From positions 1-16,537 of the forward strand of contig QHOD01000083.1 of NCBI GenBank assembly GCA_003218615.1: DNA of 16,537 bases, given 5' to 3'. The notes below the pieces were generated by a model, which ran no database searches, was not told where the DNA came from, and saw only the letters and a list, made by a program, of their open reading frames with translations. This stretch comes from Verrucomicrobiota bacterium (lineage in GTDB: Bacteria > Verrucomicrobiota > Verrucomicrobiia > Chthoniobacterales > UBA10450). The position numbers and the translations under genes are program-made. This document shows, one piece after another, positions 1 through 6,575 of this stretch (position 1 is its first letter; the number at the start of each line of letters is the position of its first letter).

Positions 1-100
1 ATCGACATCTCTGTCGCAAACTGCGCCTTCGGCGGTTGGCAGATCGACATCGGCGGTCATGGACCGCCGCTAAAGAAGCGCTGCCGCAGCGAGCGCCTTA
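1..100. repeat. Palindromic non-coding sequence at the left edge
   Basis: This stretch lies downstream of msrB and I see no convincing gene in it. It has a perfect 8-bp stem, CGGCGGTC at 51-58 with GACCGCCG at 62-69, closed by a 3-nt loop. GCGCT (78-82) can also pair with AGCGC (92-96). The word ATCGACATC occurs twice (1-9 and 43-51 approximately). The pattern resembles small dispersed palindromic repeats (REP-like). The 51-69 hairpin could help end transcription on either strand, but no T-run follows it, so it is not a typical intrinsic terminator. Calling it a dispersed repeat is an inference, because only one copy is visible here. Confidence 0.4.
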
Positions 101-120
101 GCCCTGAGACCCGGATCTAT

Positions 121-738
121 CTATTGACCCTGCGGTGGCTGCCCTCCGCCTTCTCCGGACTGGAAGAGCGACAGGTATTCGCTGTAACCTTCCTCTTTCA
201 GTTTCTCCACTGGAATAAAACGAATCGCAGCTGAATTGATGCAGTAACGGGCGCCGGTTGGGGGAGGGCCATCTGCAAAGACGTGACCGAGATGCGAATC
301 GCTTGTCCGTGCGCGAACCTCGGTGCGCTCCATTCCAAAAGAGGAATCCCTTTTCTCCACTACCTTGTCTTTGGAAACCGGTTTGGTAAAGCAGGGCCAG
401 CCCGTTCCGCTGTCGAATTTGTCCTTCGACGTGAAGAGCGGCTGCCCGGTGATGAGATCGACATAAATTCCGGGCTTATGATTGTCCCAGTAGGCATTTT
501 GAAACGGAGTTTCGGTGGCGCCTTCCCGCGTCACGCGATACTGGTCTTTGGTTAACGTACTTCGCAATTCGGCGTCGCTCGGAACCGGTTTCGTCGGATT
601 CATTTTCTCGGCCTGTTTTTTCTGCCCTTGAGCATACCCAAACAAAAGCGAGCCGACAATGACAACAAGTGCGCCCGCCAAACCGATCCACAGAGTCTTA
701 TGTGATCCGTGCTTGTGTGTTATTCGCGTAGTGTTCAT
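121..738 (-). CDS. msrB: Membrane-anchored peptide methionine-R-sulfoxide reductase MsrB
   Basis: This enzyme reduces methionine-R-sulfoxide in proteins back to methionine. The 205-residue product starts with a short basic N-terminus and one hydrophobic segment at about residues 15-37, so the catalytic domain is probably anchored in the inner membrane and faces the periplasm. The SelR/MsrB domain spans about 55-192. The catalytic cysteine is Cys166 in RYCINSAAIRFIP. A second cysteine, Cys116 in GWPCF, is the candidate resolving or partner residue. The two CxxC zinc motifs of many MsrBs are absent (DLITGQPLF and RTSDSHLGHVF stand in their places), so this is the zinc-free form. I chose the ATG at 738 over the in-frame start at 777 because the hydrophobic anchor then lies near the N-terminus and a GGAAGG/AGGGG purine stretch precedes it. 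No msrA is next to it. It could be the last gene of the minus-strand run, but 154 nt with an inverted repeat separates it from the transporter. Confidence 0.93.
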   Translation of the reverse strand: MNTTRITHKHGSHKTLWIGLAGALVVIVGSLLFGYAQGQKKQAEKMNPTKPVPSDAELRSTLTKDQYRVTREGATETPFQNAYWDNHKPGIYVDLITGQPLFTSKDKFDSGTGWPCFTKPVSKDKVVEKRDSSFGMERTEVRARTSDSHLGHVFADGPPPTGARYCINSAAIRFIPVEKLKEEGYSEYLSLFQSGEGGGQPPQGQ

Positions 739-790
739 CCCCTGATTCTCACCCTTCCAACTTAGACCGTTCCTCACGCTCTAGCGTTGA

Positions 791-865
791 CTTGTTTGCG
801 AAAAATTTCTCCGCCAACCAGGCAGCGCGCGAGATCGATCTCTTTTAATTCAATTCGTAAACAAG
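791..865. repeat. Inverted repeat in the transporter-msrB gap
   Basis: CTTGTTTGCGAA at 791-802 is complementary to TTCGTAAACAAG at 854-865, with one mismatch in 12. The 51-nt loop holds a perfect 12-bp palindrome, GAGATCGATCTC, at 831-842. It sits just after the transporter stop codon and before msrB. It could be a transcription or mRNA-processing structure or a small palindromic repeat. No T-tract supports a standard terminator. Confidence 0.4.
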
Positions 866-892
866 CCGAAAACTGGTCGGGCGCAATTTTCG

Positions 893-2413
893 CTAATCGA
901 CGTCCTGACGCCCGGCTTCGGGGACGCGAATGTAGCGACGGAGCCCAAACAATCCAATCGGCGCGACTGATGCGGCCAGAGCAAAAATAAGCCACATCGT
1001 CCCCGAGTGCCGGGGACCGTGTTCCGGACAAAACGCAGCTAATAACCATCCCCCGGTTCCGACGAGTAATTTCCCTATGAGAAACGGAATGTAAGATAGC
1101 GCGCCATAAGACGCTTCCTGACCTCTTGGAGCAATCGCGGCCGCATACTCGTAAACTCGCGGCGAGTAGAATGCTTCGCCGACGGAAAAAATGGCGATGT
1201 AGAGCGCAATCATGACGTAGTACGGATGAATGCCACCTTTCACTCCAAGATAACTGTGACCGAGCCATTGGCCGATCCCGCCACTGGCGAGACCTTGGAA
1301 CCACCCCGTTGGTAAAGCCATGATGAAGACCGAAGCAGCACAAATAGCTCCACCGACCACGACCATTCGATAAGCGGAGAACTGCTGCGTTAGCGCGCCG
1401 ACCACCGGCACGAGTGCAATGATGAGAAGATAATTGATGGCTGAGAGCTGCCCGATCGGAGCGCCGTCGCCAAGCTCGCGAATACCGAATTTGGGAAACA
1501 CGTAATCCATTTGCAGGAAGATGAGCTTCAGAAACCCGATCAAAAGAAGAAACGCAAGGAGCCGGTAAAACCCGGATTGACTGAGCAACCGCTTGAATAG
1601 ACTCACAGTATCGCGGGCGGCGTCACGGACGGTTAACCAGACACGTTCCCAGAACACGTCTGTGGCGTATCTCACCGGCTCAGCATCGAACTTAACGCCT
1701 TCATCTGTCGCTTCAGCTCCTCTGCGCAGGAAATAAATGGTCGGAAAAAGCAGCAGCTCGAAACCGAAACTTACCAGGAACAGCGTTCGGTAAGTACTTA
1801 CGTCTGATCCAAAGACACTTAGATGACCATGTTCGCCTAACGTCTGCCGGACGTAATCGAAAATGCGGGCAGCGATCAGATAGCCAACGTTCATGACCAT
1901 ATAAATGATCGAGAACGAGATCGAGCGTTGTCGCGTCGTCGAATACCGCCGTGTCGCGGCGATCAGCACCGGTGTGCCCAAGGCCTCGCCGATGACCAAC
2001 GGAAATAAACCGCCGGCAAGCGCCAACCATTTGATCGTCGTAAACACCATAACGGCGCGCGCAACCAGGCAGATACCGGCACCGAGGAAGAATGTTCGGC
2101 GAAGACCGACCGCGTCAGTGATCGAACCAGCCAGAAGCGTAAACACGGTCATCGCCGGCGCCCACACCCATCCTATCAGCGCTCCAGCCGCCTGATCGTT
2201 GAACCCGAGATCTGAGGAGAGCCATAAAATGAGTGTCTTGTTTGTCACCGAATAGGCCGAGATGATGAGTAGCTTTATCAAAAAGGTGAGCCACAACTCT
2301 CGTTGCGCTCCCTTGAGCACGGTGAATTTCCCGAAAAAGCCGCGTAATCCTGTTGCTACTACTGGAGCGGCACCGTCTTCCGGCACGACCGTTTGTTTAA
2401 ATGCTTCTCCCAC
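893..2413 (-). CDS. Major facilitator superfamily transporter
   Basis: This is a 506-residue polytopic inner-membrane protein with roughly twelve or more hydrophobic helices. The MFS signature between helices 2 and 3 is readable as GSITDAVGLRR at 96-106 (canonical GxxxDRxGRR, with Asp100 and Arg105/106 kept). A large charged cytoplasmic loop at about 232-275 separates the two halves. The YSTTRQRSISFSIIYMVMN stretch around 157-175 recalls the POT/PTR peptide-transporter branch, but I cannot assign a substrate. Translation probably starts at GTG 2413: GAGG lies 9 nt upstream, in the sequence just after the ftsY stop. The gap to ftsY is only 15 nt, so the two are probably co-transcribed. A transporter this close to ftsY suggests shared expression rather than a shared function. 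Confidence 0.85.
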   Translation of the reverse strand: MGEAFKQTVVPEDGAAPVVATGLRGFFGKFTVLKGAQRELWLTFLIKLLIISAYSVTNKTLILWLSSDLGFNDQAAGALIGWVWAPAMTVFTLLAGSITDAVGLRRTFFLGAGICLVARAVMVFTTIKWLALAGGLFPLVIGEALGTPVLIAATRRYSTTRQRSISFSIIYMVMNVGYLIAARIFDYVRQTLGEHGHLSVFGSDVSTYRTLFLVSFGFELLLFPTIYFLRRGAEATDEGVKFDAEPVRYATDVFWERVWLTVRDAARDTVSLFKRLLSQSGFYRLLAFLLLIGFLKLIFLQMDYVFPKFGIRELGDGAPIGQLSAINYLLIIALVPVVGALTQQFSAYRMVVVGGAICAASVFIMALPTGWFQGLASGGIGQWLGHSYLGVKGGIHPYYVMIALYIAIFSVGEAFYSPRVYEYAAAIAPRGQEASYGALSYIPFLIGKLLVGTGGWLLAAFCPEHGPRHSGTMWLIFALAASVAPIGLFGLRRYIRVPEAGRQDVD

Positions 2414-2428
2414 GGTTTTGAACCTCGG

Positions 2429-3310
2429 CTACACCATGTTCGCGACAAATTCGCGTCCGTCGAATACCGCGAAATCGTCGAGTCGTTCGCCCGTGCCAAC
2501 GAACCGCGTCGGAATTCCAAGCTCATCCTGAATCGCAACCACAATTCCCCCCTTGCCGCTGCCGTCGAGTTTGGTGACGATGAGACCAGTGACGCCGATG
2601 GCGCTCTGGAATTCGCGCGCCTGACTGAGCGCGTTGCCACCAGTCGTTGCATCCACCACCAGCAGCGTCTCGTGCGGCGCGTCCGGGTCGTGTTTGCCGA
2701 GGGTGCGCTTCACCTTTTGCAACTCGGCCATCAGATTCGCTTTCGTGTGTTGGCGACCGGCCGTATCGCAAAGCAAAAAGTCGATCTTGTGCCTGACCGC
2801 CGCCTGATACGCCTCGTAACAAATCGCAGCCGGGTCGGCATTGTATTGGCCGCGGACCATTTCAACACCGAGCCTTTTGGCCCAAATGCCGAGCTGCTCG
2901 ATAGCTGCGGCGCGAAAAGTGTCAGCCGCCGCCAGCAAAACACCATGTCGATCTTGTCCGCCAGTCGGATGGACTCGTCCAGTGGCGAGCTGAAGATAAC
3001 GAGCCAATTTCGCTGTCGACGTTGTCTTTCCTGTCCCGTTTACGCCCAGCAGTAAAATCACTTTTGGTTTATTGGGAATCGGCCGGATCGGCGCCGGATT
3101 TGTTGGCAAAATGCGCGCAATTTCCTGCCGCGCGGCTTTGATCACGTCGCTGATTCCAAGTAAAGACCAGGCTTCACGCTCTTGGAGTGTCTTGATTATT
3201 CGCGTTGTCATCAGCACACCGAGATCCGCGCGGATGAGCGATTCCTCCAGCTCGTCCCAATCGATCGGTTTGCCGGCGAATTGCTCGGCGAGGGATTGAA
3301 GAAAGTTCAT
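2429..3310 (-). CDS. ftsY: Signal recognition particle receptor FtsY
   Basis: FtsY is the membrane-associated GTPase that receives ribosome-SRP complexes and passes them to the SecYEG translocon. The 293-residue product is the NG domain only, with no acidic A domain, as in many non-enteric bacteria. The N domain spans about 1-78. The P-loop is GVNGTGKTT (89-97), G2 is DTFRAAA (130-136), G3 is DTAGR (182-186), G4 is TKLDG (246-250), and the closing loop is GTGERLDDF (272-280). Between the P-loop helix and G2 there are about 11 extra residues (roughly 109-122, rich in Gly/His/Pro) compared with the family, and their DNA is palindromic (see 2959-2987). The reading frame stays open and every GTPase motif is intact, so I expect a working protein. 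It lies 53 nt after nusB and 15 nt before the transporter. No clear Shine-Dalgarno precedes the ATG. Confidence 0.95.
   Translation of the reverse strand: MNFLQSLAEQFAGKPIDWDELEESLIRADLGVLMTTRIIKTLQEREAWSLLGISDVIKAARQEIARILPTNPAPIRPIPNKPKVILLLGVNGTGKTTSTAKLARYLQLATGRVHPTGGQDRHGVLLAAADTFRAAAIEQLGIWAKRLGVEMVRGQYNADPAAICYEAYQAAVRHKIDFLLCDTAGRQHTKANLMAELQKVKRTLGKHDPDAPHETLLVVDATTGGNALSQAREFQSAIGVTGLIVTKLDGSGKGGIVVAIQDELGIPTRFVGTGERLDDFAVFDGREFVANMV
2959..2987. repeat. Palindrome inside ftsY encoding an insertion
   Basis: Plus-strand arms CGCCA (2959-2963) and TGGCG (2983-2987) flank a tighter hairpin, TGGAC-TC-GTCCA, at 2970-2981. The DNA covers FtsY codons 108-117, within the part of the protein that is longer than in other FtsY proteins. 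A palindrome inserted in frame into a housekeeping gene recalls the palindromic elements known in Rickettsia. That comparison is only by analogy. Confidence 0.4.
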
Positions 3311-3363
3311 GGGCCGTGAACCGTCAATCGTGAATCGATGTAACGCTGTAGCGGCGTAACGAT

Positions 3364-3816
3364 TTAATGAGTCTCGGAGTCTCGCGCCGAAGGCGCTGGC
3401 TCGCGTGCCGGGCGCGTGAGATCCTTTCGCACCCGATCGAGAATGCCATTCACAAAACGGCCGGATTCCGCGCCACCGAAAGTTTTTGCCAGCTCGATTG
3501 CTTCGTTAATCGAGACGACTGGCGGGATATCGTCGCGATACAGCATCTCGTAAATCGCCAGCCGCAGGATATTGCGATCGACCGCCGAGATACGGCGAAA
3601 TTCGTAATTCTCGCAGTAGCGCCGGATGCGTTCGTCGATTTCCGGAAGATGCACGACCATCCCTTCGATAAGCGGCTGCGCAAACTCACGGACGCGTGGC
3701 GTGGCCGGGCAAAATTCCCAAAAATCGCCGATTTTCTCGGGTCCGTCGCCATGCTGGAGATCGCGCCAAAAATGATATTGGATTGCCGCTTCACGCGCTC
3801 GTCGCCGTTTGCCCAT
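3364..3816 (-). CDS. nusB: Transcription antitermination factor NusB
   Basis: NusB binds the boxA RNA together with NusE (ribosomal protein S10) and promotes antitermination, chiefly on rRNA operons. The 150-residue product is all-helical in type. It opens with the arginine-rich helix GKRRRAREAAIQ that begins NusB proteins and carries the family core VDRNILRLAIYEML (79-92), INEAIELAKTFGG (103-115) and FVNGILDRV (121-129). The last ~15 residues are a polar tail. The start is ATG 3816 rather than in-frame TTG 3825, because AGGAG (3826-3830) lies 9 nt before the ATG but directly touches the TTG. That ribosome site is inside the 3' end of ribH, whose stop is only 5 nt upstream. ribH-nusB adjacency is common in bacteria. 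Confidence 0.95.
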   Translation of the reverse strand: MGKRRRAREAAIQYHFWRDLQHGDGPEKIGDFWEFCPATPRVREFAQPLIEGMVVHLPEIDERIRRYCENYEFRRISAVDRNILRLAIYEMLYRDDIPPVVSINEAIELAKTFGGAESGRFVNGILDRVRKDLTRPAREPAPSARDSETH

Positions 3817-3821
3817 AAAGA

Positions 3822-4298
3822 TCAACTCCTACGAAGTTCCGACAGGACATTCGCGATTTCCACTGCTGCGCGCGCGGCTTCGGTGCCGCGATTGATTCTG
3901 TTTTCAAGGCAGCGTTCGCGGGCTTGAGTTTCGTTATCGAAACTGAGCACGACATTGATCACCGGCACACCGTGATTAACGGCAATGCGTTGCAGCGCAT
4001 CCGTCACAGAGCGGCTCAGATTTTGCGCGTGATCCGTTTTCCCCTGCATAATTACGCCGCAGGCGATAATCGCATCGACTTGTTCCTGCGCGGCTAGCTC
4101 GCGCACCACCACGGGAATTTCGAATGCGCCGGGCACTCGGTGGAGAGAAATCGTCGCATCTGGCGCAAGCGCACGCAGCTCTTGCCTGGCGTGATCGGCG
4201 AGGCCTTGCACGAATTGCGCGTTAAATTGACTTGCGACGATTGCGAAATTCCGTTTCGCCAGGGTCCGGCGCGGATGCTGGGGAGTGAATTTCGACAT
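3822..4298 (-). CDS. ribH: 6,7-dimethyl-8-ribityllumazine synthase
   Basis: RibH condenses 5-amino-6-ribitylamino-uracil with 3,4-dihydroxy-2-butanone 4-phosphate to give lumazine, the penultimate step of riboflavin synthesis. The 158-residue length is normal for the family. Recognisable parts are FAIVASQFN (18-26), the substrate-binding VPGAFEIP (55-62), GVIMQGKTDH (81-90, with His90 at the catalytic histidine position), and PVINVVLSFDNETQA (112-126). The usual HF(D/E)Y after the catalytic His is AQNL here, a mild departure. The ATG at 4298 has no evident Shine-Dalgarno and follows a repeat-filled gap. ribBA, which makes one of its two substrates, lies upstream on the same strand, and nusB follows after 5 nt. 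Confidence 0.95.
   Translation of the reverse strand: MSKFTPQHPRRTLAKRNFAIVASQFNAQFVQGLADHARQELRALAPDATISLHRVPGAFEIPVVVRELAAQEQVDAIIACGVIMQGKTDHAQNLSRSVTDALQRIAVNHGVPVINVVLSFDNETQARERCLENRINRGTEAARAAVEIANVLSELRRS
3826..3830 (-). promoter_or_regulatory. Ribosome binding site of nusB, within ribH
   Basis: On the minus strand this reads AGGAG, 9 nt ahead of ATG 3816. It overlaps the last codons of ribH, so ribosomes finishing ribH end at the nusB start, which suggests translational coupling. It settles the choice of ATG over the upstream TTG. Confidence 0.75.
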
Positions 4299-4303
4299 TT
4301 AAG

Positions 4304-4432
4304 AATGACGAAATCCGAATGACGAATGACGAATTAATGACGAAGCCCGAATGACAAATGATGGTTCGCGTCTCCTTTTGGAATTCGGCATTTTATCATT
4401 CCTTCGATATTCGAAATTCGTGCTTCGTCATT
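4304..4432. repeat. AATGACGAA repeat cluster with flanking inverted repeat
   Basis: The gap between ribBA and ribH is filled by a short-word repeat. AATGACGAA occurs exactly at 4304-4312, 4318-4326, 4325-4333 and 4336-4344, with a variant at 4350-4358. Its reverse complement closes the region: GCTTCGTCATT at 4422-4432 matches AATGACGAAGC at 4336-4346 over 11 bp, and the pairing extends to 16 of 17 positions. The right end overlaps the ribBA stop codon. AT-rich words such as ATTCGAAATTCG fill the loop. I see no gene and no recognisable promoter. It resembles low-complexity intergenic repeats I associate with Verrucomicrobiota, from memory and not checked. It could fold as a hairpin in the ribBA-ribH mRNA. 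Confidence 0.65.
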
Positions 4433-5649
4433 TACAGCATGTGCCCCAGCTTCACCTTTTTGGTCTCGAGGTATTTCGCGTTATGCGGATTGGCCTCGGT
4501 GCGGATTGGCACCTGCTCAATCATTTCGAGACCGTACCCCTCCAGGCCGACAACCTTCTTGGGGTTGTTTGTGAGAAACCGGAACTGCCGTACGCCAAGG
4601 TCGAAAAGGATCTGTGCGCCGAGCCCGTAATCGCGCAAATCGCTGGGATAGCCGAGCTTGGTATTCGCCTCGACGGTGTCAAGGCCCTCCTCCTGCAACT
4701 TGTAGGCATGAATTTTTGCCGCCAGCCCGATGCCGCGTCCTTCCTGACGCATGTAAACCAAGACGCCATTGCCTTCCTCCTGGATTTGTCGAAGCGCGGC
4801 ATGCAACTGATTTCCGCAATCGCATCGGCGTGAACTGAAAACGTCGCCGGTAAGACACTGGCTGTGCACCCGCACCAGCGTCGGTTTGTTCTTGTCGATC
4901 TTGCCTTTGACCAGCGCGAGATGATGCTGCCCATCGAGCTTGGAGCGATACAGGTGTAAATCGAAATCTCCATAATCGGTTGGCATTTTCACGATCTGCT
5001 CCAGCTCGATGAGCTTTTCCCGGATACGCCGATACCCGATCAAACTCTGGATCGTGCAAATTCGCAGGCTGTGCTTTTTGCGGAACTCCATTAGCTCCGG
5101 CAAACGCGCCATTGTTCCGTCGTCGTGCAGAATTTCGCAAAGCACGCCCGCCGGTTGCAGCCCAGCCATGCAGGCAAGATCGACAGTGGCCTCCGTGTGT
5201 CCTGCGCGACGCAGCACACCGCCGTCCTTGGCTCGCAAGGGAAACACATGCCCAGGCTGGTTGAGATCCTCAGGCGACGATTTCGGATTGGCGACTGCGA
5301 GGATCGTCGTCGCGCGATCGTAAGCGCTGATGCCAGTGGTCACGCCGCGTGCCGCGTCCACGGAAACGGTAAAATCGGTGCGGTGTGTTTCGCGGTTTTG
5401 GGCCACCATTCGTTGCAAGCCGAGTTGCTCCGCGCGTTCATTTGAAATGGGTACGCAAATCAAGCCGCGCCCATGCGTCGCCATGAAATTGACGGCTTCA
5501 GGCGTCACCTTTTCAGCCGCCATCACCAGATCGCCCTCGTTCTCGCGATCGGCATCATCGGTCACGATGACCATGCGTCCTTTGGCGATGTCGCTCACCA
5601 CATCGTCAATGGCGTCGAACTGAAATGTCTCTCTCGTCTGTGAAACCAT
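4432..5649 (-). CDS. ribBA: Bifunctional DHBP synthase / GTP cyclohydrolase II
   Basis: This 405-residue fusion supplies both precursors of riboflavin. The N-terminal half (about 10-210) converts ribulose 5-phosphate to 3,4-dihydroxy-2-butanone 4-phosphate. The C-terminal half (about 215-400) opens GTP to the pyrimidine intermediate. The DHBP synthase part has VIVTDDADRENEGDL (27-41), with the acidic metal-site residues, and AGHTEATVDL (149-158), with His151. The cyclohydrolase part has Cys265, Cys276 and Cys278 (in SRRCDCGN), which bind zinc, then RQEGRGIGL (301-309) and DLRDYGLGAQIL (337-348). Both halves look intact. No FMN riboswitch is recognisable upstream, where a hairpin repeat lies instead. 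The ATG at 5649 has no strong Shine-Dalgarno. ribH follows after a repeat-filled 133-nt gap. Confidence 0.96.
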   Translation of the reverse strand: MVSQTRETFQFDAIDDVVSDIAKGRMVIVTDDADRENEGDLVMAAEKVTPEAVNFMATHGRGLICVPISNERAEQLGLQRMVAQNRETHRTDFTVSVDAARGVTTGISAYDRATTILAVANPKSSPEDLNQPGHVFPLRAKDGGVLRRAGHTEATVDLACMAGLQPAGVLCEILHDDGTMARLPELMEFRKKHSLRICTIQSLIGYRRIREKLIELEQIVKMPTDYGDFDLHLYRSKLDGQHHLALVKGKIDKNKPTLVRVHSQCLTGDVFSSRRCDCGNQLHAALRQIQEEGNGVLVYMRQEGRGIGLAAKIHAYKLQEEGLDTVEANTKLGYPSDLRDYGLGAQILFDLGVRQFRFLTNNPKKVVGLEGYGLEMIEQVPIRTEANPHNAKYLETKKVKLGHML

Positions 5650-5687
5650 TGGAACAGCTAAGCTAACGCTACGGTGAGCAGGAGCAA

Positions 5688-5757
5688 CTCTTACTCGTGC
5701 TCGTGCTCATGCTCGTAGTCGTATTCGAATAGGTTTGAGCAAGAGCAAGAGTCAGAG
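5688..5757. repeat. Hexamer-rich imperfect palindrome upstream of ribBA
   Basis: The left arm 5688-5708 is built of GCTCGT-type hexamers. It pairs with the GAGCAA-type right arm 5737-5757 at 18 of 21 positions. The loop is centred on a perfect palindrome, TATTCGAATA, at 5722-5731. The element fills nearly all of the gap between the stop of the secreted protein gene (5761) and the ribBA start (5649). It could be a dispersed repeat, a transcription end for the upstream gene, or both. It takes the place where a riboflavin-responsive leader might be expected. Confidence 0.6.
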
Positions 5758-5760
5758 CAA

Positions 5761-6417
5761 TTATTTCGCGCTTGTCGCTACGATTGCTTCCGGCCGGTAC
5801 ATGTCGCGGTTGCTTCCCTGAAACTCGGCTTTCAATTTAAGCTTGAACTGCGCAAGATCGACAAGGTCCCAGCGGGTAAAATTCCACCGGCCATCTTTTC
5901 GCGGTTCATGTTCGATGCCGGCTATGAAATGAACCGCGTCATCGCGCACTTTATTTGTCGCGATTTTTGGCTCGAAATAGAATGTCCGGAAAGTGCTGTC
6001 ACGACTTCCTCTGGCATACAGTTTTGGATCCAGATAAAAAACACGCTTGCTCGCAAGATCGACAATCCGCAGGTCAGGGTAGCCGGAGCGCAGCACGCGG
6101 TCCTGCGCCGTATGCGGAAAATCGCAGTTCAAACCCGGTGTCGTATTCAAACTGATTTGTTTTGCGACGCGCTGATCCGTTTCGTCTTGCCGGTTGAACG
6201 CGAGAACTCTCTTGCCGGTCGTATCGAAAATGACTTCCCCAAACGGAATCCCGCGCAACTGTCGATCTTCATTGAGCAGCCAGGGAATGAGCTGATCTAC
6301 CGGTGCTGCTGTAGCCCGGGTCGGTGATCCCGGCTGGGCTGTTTCGCTTGTACTCGCACCCGCCCGGCAATCAAGAATCGCGACAACAACAAAGAAGATG
6401 AGCGCTATTTTTCTCAT
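5761..6417 (-). CDS. Secreted protein of unknown function, possible PD-(D/E)xK-like core
   Basis: I do not recognise this 218-residue protein as a named family. Residues 1-20 form a signal peptide (MRKIALIFFVVVAILDC), followed by a Ser/Thr/Ala/Pro-rich linker to about 40, so the mature protein is exported. A cysteine at 17 sits where a lipobox Cys could be, but the preceding ILD is a poor lipobox. The mature part has a strand-rich section with YPDLRIVDLASKRVFYLDPK (113-132). The spacing of PD (114-115) and D-P-K (130-132) imitates the PD-(D/E)xK nuclease-fold signature, and aromatic-rich FRTFYFEPK (143-151) follows. This is a pattern match only: a secreted nuclease-like fold is possible, and an unrelated beta protein is equally possible. 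It stands alone, divergent from fcl across a ~158-nt gap and upstream of ribBA. Confidence 0.7.
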   Translation of the reverse strand: MRKIALIFFVVVAILDCRAGASTSETAQPGSPTRATAAPVDQLIPWLLNEDRQLRGIPFGEVIFDTTGKRVLAFNRQDETDQRVAKQISLNTTPGLNCDFPHTAQDRVLRSGYPDLRIVDLASKRVFYLDPKLYARGSRDSTFRTFYFEPKIATNKVRDDAVHFIAGIEHEPRKDGRWNFTRWDLVDLAQFKLKLKAEFQGSNRDMYRPEAIVATSAK

Positions 6418-6575
6418 TGGCGTTCAATCGTAACGGCCTGCGCCAAGAGCGGCACCATTGGTCAGAGTTTGCAGGTCTTTTGAGCCGGAACACGCGATTT
6501 TGCCTTATCCACGAAGTCATGATTGCGCAAAGGCGGAAAAAAGAAAATGCTAAACCGCGGCTGGGGCAGATCATA

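Noticed and set aside
1..120. Open frame reading through the left edge on the plus strand
   Set aside because: No start, no family motif, and the sequence is palindromic. It runs on opposite msrB as a shadow.
774..1343. 189-codon minus-strand frame next to msrB
   Set aside because: It overlaps the C-terminal part of the transporter in another frame and is Arg/Ser/Cys-rich, as shadow frames are.
2393..3055. 220-codon plus-strand frame
   Set aside because: It is antisense to ftsY, whose GTPase motifs are intact. No motif supports it.
4304..4360. Closely spaced short repeats considered as a CRISPR array
   Set aside because: The repeat unit is only 9 nt with 0-5 nt spacing or overlap and no unique spacers. 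No cas gene is nearby.
4351..4833. 160-codon plus-strand frame
   Set aside because: It is antisense to the GTP cyclohydrolase half of ribBA and begins in the repeat region.
5650..5760. Possible FMN riboswitch ahead of ribBA
   Set aside because: The leader consists of hexamer repeats forming one long hairpin, and I cannot find the conserved multi-helix core of the RFN element.
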